Assembly: GCA_964384675.1 (NCBI GenBank)
Contig: CAYLNK010000347.1
Span: forward strand, 1-6,992
DNA from: CAYLNK01 sp964384675
GTDB taxonomy: Bacteria; Acidobacteriota; Thermoanaerobaculia; UBA5066
Reading direction: 5' to 3'
DNA: 6,992 nucleotides
In this document: in pieces, positions 1 through 4,954 of the stretch
How positions within the stretch are numbered: position 1 is the first letter of the stretch
How the letters are laid out: every line of letters begins with the position of its first letter
Made by a program: the position numbers and the translations under genes
Notes under the pieces: model-generated
The model's database searches: none
What the model saw: only the letters and a program-made list of their open reading frames with translations
What the model was told of the DNA's origin: nothing

Positions 1-1866
1 CCCGGGGGCACGGGCGCGGACGTCGGGCGCAACCGTCCCGTCGGGGCCGAGCGCGACGTCCGGCTGCGATCCGCCGTTGCAGCTCCGCGCCGGCATCCCG
101 TCCGGAGGGCCGAGCACCCGCGCGTCGAGCCGTGCGCGGGTGCCGTCGGCCACCCGCGCGAGGTCGGTCTTCTCCACGAGGACCACGCCCTGGCTGGTGG
201 TGACGAAGACCGTCCCGCCCGGGTCCTCCACCGTCTCGAAGACGAGGCCTTCGGGAAGGCCGTGGCGCGCGTCCACGAACGAGAGCCGTCCGTCCCGCCA
301 TCGCGCGAGCCCCCCCGCCGCGGTGCCGATCCAGAGGGCGCCCGTCGAGTCCTCGCGCAGGCCGAGCACCGAGTCGAGCCGCCGCTCGGCCCTCCCGACC
401 GGCGCGAAGACGTCCCCGTCGAGGACCTGGAGCCCGCTCCCGTACGTCCCGATGAAGAGCCGGCCGTCCCGGCCGCGCGTCACCGGCCCGAACTGCGCGC
501 CGAGCGCGCCGTCGCGCGCCGACAGGACCCGGGCGCCGCTCCCGTCGAGGCGCAGCAGGCCCCCGGTGTAGCCCGCCACGTAGAGCCGGCCCTGCCGATC
601 CTCGCCGAAGGAGCTGACGGAGACCGGCTCGGGAAGCGGAACCGTCGTGAACGAATCGCCCCGCATCCGGGCGATGCCGGTGGAGGTCCCGACCCAGAGC
701 GTTCCCGCGCCGTCCGTGTACAGGGAACGGATGACGTCGTCGGGGAGTCCGTCGCGAGCCGTGTAGACGCGCACGGCGCCCGTTCGCGGGTCGAGGCGGT
801 CGAGCCCGCCCCCGTACGTCCCCGCCCAGACGGCACCGGCCGCGTCGACGAGGACCGTCTTCACGTTGTCGTGCGAGAGCCCCTCGCGCTTGCCGTACGC
901 CACCACCGCGCCGTCGCGAAGCCGGCCCAGACCGCTGCCGTGGGTTCCGATCCAGAGGCTTCCCGCGGCGTCCTCGAAGAGGACGTTCATCGCGTCCTCG
1001 GAGAAGCCGTCGACGGTCCGGAGCGTCGACATCCGCTCGCCGGACCAGCGCAGGAGGCCCTGTCCGTACGTCCCGATCCAGACGTTCCCGTCGCGGTCCT
1101 CGACGAGGCGCGTCTGGCTGCTGACGGGCACGCGCGCGTCGGGCGGCGCGGTGACGCGCCCGTCGTGGACGTGCGCGAGGGTACCCGACGCCGTCGTGAC
1201 CCAGACCCCTCCGGCGCGGTCGGCGGCGAGCGCGGTGACACGCGGGTCGGCCAGCCCCTCCGCGGACCCGAAGGTCCCGGTGACGGCCCGGCCGGAGAGA
1301 CGCGTCAGCCCATGCTCCGTCCCCACCCACATCCCTCCGTCGGCCGCCTCCGCGAACGCCCTGACCTCGAGCGACGTACCCATCGGCCGGTCCCAGACGC
1401 CGGCCGCGAGGCGCAGGAGCTGGCCGTCCCGGTAGTGCGCCCAGAGCGCGCCCCCCCGGTCCTCGTGGAGGCGCACGATCGCCGCGGCCGGCGCGTCGGG
1501 CGACGTCGTCACCTTCTGGAACGCTCCGTCCCGGAGCCGCGCGAGCTGCCCCTCGGGGCCGGACACCCAGAGGACCCCGTCGCGTCCGCCCGCCGCCGAC
1601 ACCACCAGACCCCACGTCCCCTCGGACGACAGCGCCCGCCGGTCGAAAACGGTGAACCGCACCCCGTCGAATCGCGCCAGCCCCATCCCCGTCCCGACCC
1701 AGAGGTAGCCGTCGGCGGTCTCGGCGAGGCAGGTCACCGAGATGTGCGGGAGCCCTTGCTCGGTCGACCACACCTCCCGCACGTGCTGGGTGACCTCGCG
1801 GTGCGGGTCGAGCGCGGCCGCCCGCGTCGAGAGCAGGGTCAGGAGGAAGAGGGCCCGGATCCTCAA
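1..1866 (-). CDS. Exported two-component-type beta-propeller sensor (Reg_prop repeats), partial, C-terminus off window
   Basis: The reading frame is open from a TTG at 1866 to the left edge (622 codons). It begins with a signal peptide: Arg-rich start, hydrophobic ALFLLTLLS, and cleavage near residues 18-20 (RAAA). At least 13 repeats of about 42 residues follow, each with a core like LWIGTYGSGLxRLxDG; the conserved aromatic falls near residues 56, 100, 142, 180, 222, 263 and 305 and continues at that pitch to about residue 535. This is the Reg_prop pattern, which in known members builds two seven-bladed propellers. The CNGG motif at 596-599 matches the conserved end of the propeller region. 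Family members then carry a Y_Y_Y domain, a membrane helix and a histidine kinase, GGDEF or DNA-binding output; here that part is outside the window, so the output type is unknown. The propeller is expected to sense a ligand in the periplasm. The start is chosen for the signal peptide; no Shine-Dalgarno is visible, but a TAACCT box lies 7 nt upstream. It follows the GNAT gene by 31 nt. Confidence 0.88.
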   Translation of the reverse strand, partial: MRIRALFLLTLLSTRAAALDPHREVTQHVREVWSTEQGLPHISVTCLAETADGYLWVGTGMGLARFDGVRFTVFDRRALSSEGTWGLVVSAAGGRDGVLWVSGPEGQLARLRDGAFQKVTTSPDAPAAAIVRLHEDRGGALWAHYRDGQLLRLAAGVWDRPMGTSLEVRAFAEAADGGMWVGTEHGLTRLSGRAVTGTFGSAEGLADPRVTALAADRAGGVWVTTASGTLAHVHDGRVTAPPDARVPVSSQTRLVEDRDGNVWIGTYGQGLLRWSGERMSTLRTVDGFSEDAMNVLFEDAAGSLWIGTHGSGLGRLRDGAVVAYGKREGLSHDNVKTVLVDAAGAVWAGTYGGGLDRLDPRTGAVRVYTARDGLPDDVIRSLYTDGAGTLWVGTSTGIARMRGDSFTTVPLPEPVSVSSFGEDRQGRLYVAGYTGGLLRLDGSGARVLSARDGALGAQFGPVTRGRDGRLFIGTYGSGLQVLDGDVFAPVGRAERRLDSVLGLREDSTGALWIGTAAGGLARWRDGRLSFVDARHGLPEGLVFETVEDPGGTVFVTTSQGVVLVEKTDLARVADGTRARLDARVLGPPDGMPARSCNGGSQPDVALGPDGTVAPDVRARAPG

Positions 1867-1873
1867 GATGGGG

Positions 1874-1879
1874 AGGTTA
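1874..1879 (-). promoter_or_regulatory. Candidate -10 box (TAACCT) of a leaderless transcript for the propeller sensor
   Basis: On the minus strand TAACCT ends 7 nt before the TTG start at 1866. TANNNT at this distance is the usual sign of a leaderless mRNA in several GC-rich bacterial groups. No convincing -35 is seen. It lies in the short gap after the GNAT stop codon, so it would be an internal promoter. The call rests on position and on the same arrangement at two other genes in the window. Confidence 0.35.
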
Positions 1880-1897
1880 GCCGACGCCGCCGCGGTC

Positions 1898-2746
1898 TCA
1901 GCCGGCCGTGGCGGCCGGGGCCTTCAGCAGGAGGAGGCGCGTGTAGAGCACCCGGAAGCCCAGCCGCTCGAACGTGCGTTGCGACGTGCTCCCGGGCGCG
2001 GTGGTGGTGATCACGAGGTCGGCCTCGCCTCCGGCCTCCCGGATCGACGCCACCGTCACGGCCCTCTGCACGCCGCGCCTCCGGTACGCCTCCCGCGTGG
2101 CGCAGCCGAAGATCCCGAGGACGCCCTCGTGGAGCCAAGCCGCTCCGCCGCCCGCCGGCTCGCCGTCGACCCGGGCCAGGTAGCGGCGGATCCGCGGATG
2201 TGAGAACGCCGAGATCACCCCGATGAGGTCCTCGACCGAGGGGCCCGGCGCCGCGGCGCCGTCGTGCGCGACGGGAGCCTCGGCCGCCGCGAACCCCTCG
2301 GCCACGACGCGCAGCCACAGCTCCTCCTCGTCGGGGCCCACCCGTGTCACGCGAACGGCACCCTCCGGTCCGCCGAAGCGAGTCGCGAGCTCCGGTCCGA
2401 GCGGGAGCCCCAGCTCGGTCTCGAAGCCGATCGGCACGTAGCCCCGCGAGACGAGCCGCGCCGGCAGCTCGGGCGCCGCGAGCGGGCACAGCTCGACCTG
2501 CGCCGGCACGCTCCGTTCCGCGTAGAGCGCGTCGATCCGGTCGAGGTCGGCGTCGTCGACCGGGCCGTCGAGGCCCAGGCCGAGCACCTTGTTCAGCGGC
2601 GAGCCGGCCCGGCCGCACAGCGCGAGCCCGCCGCCGGCCTCGAGGGACGACAGATCCGTCGATTCGTGGCGCCCCGCGAGCGCGCAGAAGGCGATCTCCG
2701 CGCGCTCCACGCGGCGGGCGAGGTCGAGGCCGGCGAGCAGCACCAT
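1898..2746 (-). CDS. GNAT family N-acetyltransferase
   Basis: A 282-residue soluble protein. The C-terminal half (about 128-275) has the GNAT plan: a strand RYLARVDGEPAGGGAAW (188-204), then GVLGIFGCATREAYRRRGVQRAV, where RRRGVQ at 222-227 is the acetyl-CoA pyrophosphate-binding motif A, then a strand of VITTTA (245-250), and a closing SxRTFERLGFRVLYTR (255-270) typical of motif B and the last strands. The N-terminal 125 residues contain NKVLGLGLDGPV (52-63) and VELCPLAAPELPARLVSRGY (84-103), a pattern shared with other two-part GNATs whose first half may be a degenerate second GNAT fold. The acetyl acceptor cannot be told from sequence. The ATG at 2746 has no Shine-Dalgarno but has TAGCAT 7 nt upstream. 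The gene starts 39 nt after the secreted HEAT gene and ends 31 nt before the sensor; there is no clear functional link to either. Confidence 0.88.
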   Translation of the reverse strand: MVLLAGLDLARRVERAEIAFCALAGRHESTDLSSLEAGGGLALCGRAGSPLNKVLGLGLDGPVDDADLDRIDALYAERSVPAQVELCPLAAPELPARLVSRGYVPIGFETELGLPLGPELATRFGGPEGAVRVTRVGPDEEELWLRVVAEGFAAAEAPVAHDGAAAPGPSVEDLIGVISAFSHPRIRRYLARVDGEPAGGGAAWLHEGVLGIFGCATREAYRRRGVQRAVTVASIREAGGEADLVITTTAPGSTSQRTFERLGFRVLYTRLLLLKAPAATAG

Positions 2747-2753
2747 GGCCGCG

Positions 2754-2759
2754 ATGCTA
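2754..2759 (-). promoter_or_regulatory. Candidate -10 box (TAGCAT) of a leaderless transcript for the GNAT gene
   Basis: On the minus strand TAGCAT ends 7 nt before the ATG at 2746, which would put the transcription start on or next to the start codon. No Shine-Dalgarno is present in the 39-nt gap. No good -35 element is seen. It directly follows the CCCGGG hairpin, so the gap may both end one transcript and start another. Confidence 0.35.
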
Positions 2760-2775
2760 CCCGGGGAGACCCGGG
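2760..2775 (-). terminator. GC hairpin after the secreted HEAT gene, possible terminator or attenuator
   Basis: The minus strand reads CCCGGG-TCTC-CCCGGG, a perfect 6-bp all-GC stem with a 4-nt loop, 10 nt after the stop codon of the HEAT gene. No T-run follows, so it is not a classical intrinsic terminator. It could pause or end transcription, protect the 3' end of the mRNA, or be a chance product of the high GC content. Confidence 0.3.
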
Positions 2776-2785
2776 AGAGGCCTCG

Positions 2786-3721
2786 TCAGAACTTCATGAC
2801 CTTGTCGAGCTTGCCGTTCAGCTTGAAGAGGACCATCCCTCCCCCGTCCTTCACCGTGACGATCCAGCTGTGGCTCTTGCAGAAGACGCCCGGGGTGAGC
2901 TGCACGGTGTCGACCTTCCGGTCGGGATGACCGAGGAGCTGAGGCGCCTGCTGCACCATCGCGGGGACCACCGTGAAGTCGACCTTGGCGAGGGCGATCT
3001 TCTTGTCGCAGTCGTCGCTGCCGCCATCGCCCGGACCGGTCACCGCTCCCCCCTCGTACTTGAACTCGCAGCGCCCGCTCGAGGTGTCGCGGCAGGCCGC
3101 CTTGGCGAGCGCGAACTCCGGGTAGATCGCGAGCTCGTAGACCTCGGGCACCCGCCCCGGCAGGATGGCCTTCAGCTGGGCGAGGTCGTCGTACAGGCTC
3201 CCCTTCTGCTTCGGACGCGTCGCGTCCTCGATCGCCACGACCTCGTCCTTCGCCTCGGGCTGCACGCGGAAGAGGGCGTTCCGGGCGGCCTGGGCGATGA
3301 ACCCGTCGGGGTCCTTGAGGGCCTCACGCAGGATCGGGATCGCCGGCCTCGCCGCTTCGTGCATCTCGCCGAGCGCCGAGAGCGCCGCCTGCCGGACCTT
3401 GGGCCACTTGTCTGCCTTGGCCGCCTTCATCAGCGCCGGGATCGCCGATTTCGCGTACTTCTCGCCGAAGCTTCCCAGCGCCTCGGCCGCGGCGACGCGG
3501 ACGTCGTTCTCGTCCGTCTCCAAGAGCTCGATGATCTTCGGCACGGCCGACTGCCCGTAAGCCCCCTTGTACCCGAGCGACCGCGCCGCGCTCGCACGCT
3601 CGCTCGCCTCGGACGAGTCGAGCTGCTCGATCATCTCCCGCACCTTCTGCGACGGCTTCTGGGCCGCCGCGACGGGGGCGAGTAGCGTGAAACAGAGGAC
3701 GGTCACGAGCTGACGCCGCAT
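2786..3721 (-). CDS. Secreted HEAT-repeat protein with a cysteine-containing C-terminal domain
   Basis: A 311-residue protein. The signal peptide is clear: MRRQ, hydrophobic LVTVLCFTLLAPV, and AAA before Gln21. Residues about 26-153 hold three to four HEAT repeats, seen as ERASAARSLG (41-50), NDVRVAAAEALGSFG (72-86), PKVRQAALSALGEM (107-120) and GFIAQAARNAL (140-150). HEAT repeats form a curved scaffold for protein binding, here presumably outside the cytoplasmic membrane. Residues about 175-311 are a separate, mostly beta domain that I do not recognise. It has four cysteines (210, 218, 238, 281), a glycine- and aspartate-rich loop (223-236), and the ending WIVTVKDGGGMVLFKLNGK (286-304). Two disulfides are possible. 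The ATG at 3721 is chosen over the in-frame ATG at 3748 because AAGGAGG lies 5 nt upstream and the signal peptide then starts at residue 1. It is divergent from another HEAT-repeat gene. Confidence 0.87.
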   Translation of the reverse strand: MRRQLVTVLCFTLLAPVAAAQKPSQKVREMIEQLDSSEASERASAARSLGYKGAYGQSAVPKIIELLETDENDVRVAAAEALGSFGEKYAKSAIPALMKAAKADKWPKVRQAALSALGEMHEAARPAIPILREALKDPDGFIAQAARNALFRVQPEAKDEVVAIEDATRPKQKGSLYDDLAQLKAILPGRVPEVYELAIYPEFALAKAACRDTSSGRCEFKYEGGAVTGPGDGGSDDCDKKIALAKVDFTVVPAMVQQAPQLLGHPDRKVDTVQLTPGVFCKSHSWIVTVKDGGGMVLFKLNGKLDKVMKF

Positions 3722-3726
3722 CGAAG

Positions 3727-3733
3727 CCTCCTT
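3727..3733 (-). promoter_or_regulatory. Ribosome binding site of the secreted HEAT gene
   Basis: AAGGAGG on the minus strand, 5 nt before the ATG at 3721. It is a near-perfect Shine-Dalgarno and decides the start against the in-frame ATG nine codons upstream. Confidence 0.85.
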
Positions 3734-3764
3734 GTGGAACGAGGTCATGGCCGGATCCCATGGA

Positions 3765-3770
3765 ATCGTA
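3765..3770 (-). promoter_or_regulatory. Candidate -10 box (TACGAT) for the secreted HEAT gene
   Basis: On the minus strand TACGAT ends 43 nt before the ATG at 3721, leaving room for a 5' leader of roughly 35 nt that contains the Shine-Dalgarno. It fits TANNNT, but no clear -35 is visible 17 nt upstream. It lies in the 96-nt divergent region, close to the opposite-facing TAACCT box. Confidence 0.3.
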
Positions 3771-3803
3771 CTCTCGCCCGACCCGGCGGACCGGCGCAGC
3801 CGG

Positions 3804-3809
3804 TAACCT
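3804..3809 (+). promoter_or_regulatory. Candidate -10 box (TAACCT) of a leaderless transcript for the plus-strand HEAT gene
   Basis: TAACCT ends 8 nt before the ATG at 3818, and no Shine-Dalgarno is present. It is the same hexamer, at nearly the same distance, as in front of the propeller sensor. Its upstream region would overlap that of the divergent promoter. Confidence 0.35.
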
Positions 3810-3817
3810 CCCGTGCC

Positions 3818-4780
3818 ATGCCGCCGCTCTCGAAGCTCGACCAGAAGCTCGCCGCGATGAGAGCGATGGAGCGGTCGACCGAGCCACCGGACGAGGCGGC
3901 GGTCCGCGATGCGCTCGGGAGCAGGGTCGGGATCCTCGTCGCGGCCGCCGTCCGCGTCATGGCCACCCGGGAGCTGCCGGGTCTGAGGTCGGAGCTGCCG
4001 GCCGCGTTCACGCGCCTGTGCGAGAAGCCGGTGGAGCGCGATCCGGGATGTCGCGGCAAGATCGCGATCGCCCGCGCGCTCCACGAGAGCGACACCTGGG
4101 AGGACGAGGTCTTCGTCCGCGGCGTCTCGCTCGTTCAGGAGGAGCCGGTCTGGGGCGGGCGCGAGGACACCGCCGCGGAGCTGCGCGCGGAGTGCGCGAT
4201 GGCGTTCGCGCACGCCGGTCGGGAGGACGCGCTCGACGTCCTCGCCGACCTCCTCGCCGATCCGCAGCGGGCGGCCCGCGCGGGGGCCGCGCAGGCGCTC
4301 GGAGATACCGGCCGCCCCGACGCCTCCGCCCTCCTGCGCTACAAGGTCCGGATCGGCGACCCCGAGCCGGAGGTGATCGCCGCCTGCCTCGACTCGCTGC
4401 TGGCCCTCTCGCCGCGCCCCGGGCTCTCCTTCCTCGCGGAGCTCCTGAAGGAGGACGACGACCGGTCCGGAGCCGCCGCGCTCGCCCTCGGGCAGAGCCG
4501 GCTCGCCGCCGCGACGCCCCTTCTCGTGGCGTGGTGCGAGGACGTGAGAGACGACCTGCGGCACAGGGTCGGCTACGTCGCCCTCGCCCTCCTCCGCGAC
4601 GAGGCCGCCTTCGAGCACCTGCTCGGGCGGGTCCGCGAGGCGGCTCCCCCCGACGCGATCGCGGCGGCCAAGGCCCTGGCGACGTTCCGCGACGACCCCC
4701 GGCTCGCGGCCCGCCTCCGCGAGGCCGCTGCCGGACGCGAGCGAGCGGTCGTGTCGGCGGTGGAGACCGCCCTGGGCTGA
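3818..4780 (+). CDS. Cytoplasmic HEAT-repeat protein
   Basis: A 320-residue protein with no signal peptide or membrane segment. After a charged N-terminus (SKLDQKLAAMRAMERS) come helical repeats: DPGCRGKIAIARALHE (75-90), a linker with VWGGREDTA (111-119), then AELRAECAMAFAHAG, RAARAGAAQALGDTG, PEVIAACLDSLLAL, DDRSGAAALALGQS and DAIAAAKALATF, the last five at roughly 30-35 residue pitch. This is the HEAT/PBS-lyase-like pattern. The DPGCR and VWGGR segments resemble conserved pieces I recall in HEAT proteins of other soil and aquatic bacteria, so it may be a defined family, probably a protein-protein scaffold; no enzyme motif is visible. The ATG at 3818 is preferred over an in-frame GTG at 3734, which would run into the leader of the divergent gene and add a proline-rich, non-HEAT segment. 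A strong inverted repeat follows the stop codon. It is not obviously a paralogue of the secreted HEAT protein next door. Confidence 0.83.
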   Translation: MPPLSKLDQKLAAMRAMERSTEPPDEAAVRDALGSRVGILVAAAVRVMATRELPGLRSELPAAFTRLCEKPVERDPGCRGKIAIARALHESDTWEDEVFVRGVSLVQEEPVWGGREDTAAELRAECAMAFAHAGREDALDVLADLLADPQRAARAGAAQALGDTGRPDASALLRYKVRIGDPEPEVIAACLDSLLALSPRPGLSFLAELLKEDDDRSGAAALALGQSRLAAATPLLVAWCEDVRDDLRHRVGYVALALLRDEAAFEHLLGRVREAAPPDAIAAAKALATFRDDPRLAARLREAAAGRERAVVSAVETALG

Positions 4781-4781
4781 C

Positions 4782-4820
4782 CGGACCGCGTCCCGCCGCC
4801 CGGCGCCTGCCCGCGGTCCG
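4782..4820 (+). terminator. Perfect 9-bp inverted repeat right after the HEAT gene, possible terminator
   Basis: CGGACCGCG (4782-4790) pairs perfectly with CGCGGTCCG (4812-4820). The 21-nt loop can itself form a 4-bp stem (4794-4797 with 4802-4805). It begins 2 nt after the TGA stop. There is no T-run, so termination would be non-canonical; an mRNA-protecting 3' hairpin is an alternative. Confidence 0.45.
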
Positions 4821-4863
4821 CCATGATTCACCCTGACCGGGCGCCGCTCGCCCCGCCCGGGGC

Positions 4864-4869
4864 TACCAT
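4864..4869 (+). promoter_or_regulatory. Candidate -10 box (TACCAT) for the AAR-like fusion gene
   Basis: TACCAT within GGCTACCATC, 85 nt before the TTG start. It fits TANNNT and would give a 5' leader of nearly 80 nt holding the dyad at 4906-4933 and the Shine-Dalgarno. No good -35 stands at 17 nt; CTGACC at 4833-4838 is too far away (25 nt). Confidence 0.25.
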
Positions 4870-4905
4870 CCGGAAGGCGACGGGCCGTCCGATGCGATCG
4901 ACGCG

Positions 4906-4933
4906 CCGACGTGCCCGGATCCCCGAACGTCGG
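4906..4933 (+). promoter_or_regulatory. Inverted repeat in the leader of the AAR-like fusion gene
   Basis: CCGACGT (4906-4912) and ACGTCGG (4927-4933) are perfect inverted arms separated by 14 nt, ending 10 nt before the Shine-Dalgarno. It could be a repressor operator (arm centres 21 nt apart, two helical turns) or a hairpin in the mRNA leader. A chance occurrence in GC-rich DNA cannot be excluded. Confidence 0.3.
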
Positions 4934-4943
4934 TTCTTCCGTC

Positions 4944-4949
4944 AGGAGG
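4944..4949 (+). promoter_or_regulatory. Ribosome binding site of the AAR-like fusion gene
   Basis: AGGAGG, 5 nt before TTG at 4955. It fixes the unusual TTG start; no in-frame ATG occurs until more than 120 codons later. Confidence 0.8.
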
Positions 4950-4954
4950 ACCAC

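Noticed and set aside
439..1085. Repeated DNA words such as CCGTACGTCCC in the left region
   Set aside because: They encode the repeated GTYG segment of the propeller blades on the minus strand, so they are protein-level repeats and not a separate DNA repeat or CRISPR array.
262..2010. A 582-codon open frame on the plus strand
   Set aside because: It is the antisense of the Reg_prop sensor. Its product is Arg/Pro/Glu-rich without any motif, while the minus strand shows regular propeller repeats and a signal peptide.
2264..3685. A 473-codon open frame on the plus strand over the GNAT and HEAT genes
   Set aside because: Low-complexity antisense shadow. Both minus-strand genes beneath it have recognisable domains.
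3734..3817. GTG at 3734 as an upstream start for the plus-strand HEAT gene
   Set aside because: It overlaps the leader and Shine-Dalgarno region of the divergent gene. The 28 extra residues are Pro/Arg/Gly-rich and unlike the HEAT protein, and there is no ribosome binding site in front of it.
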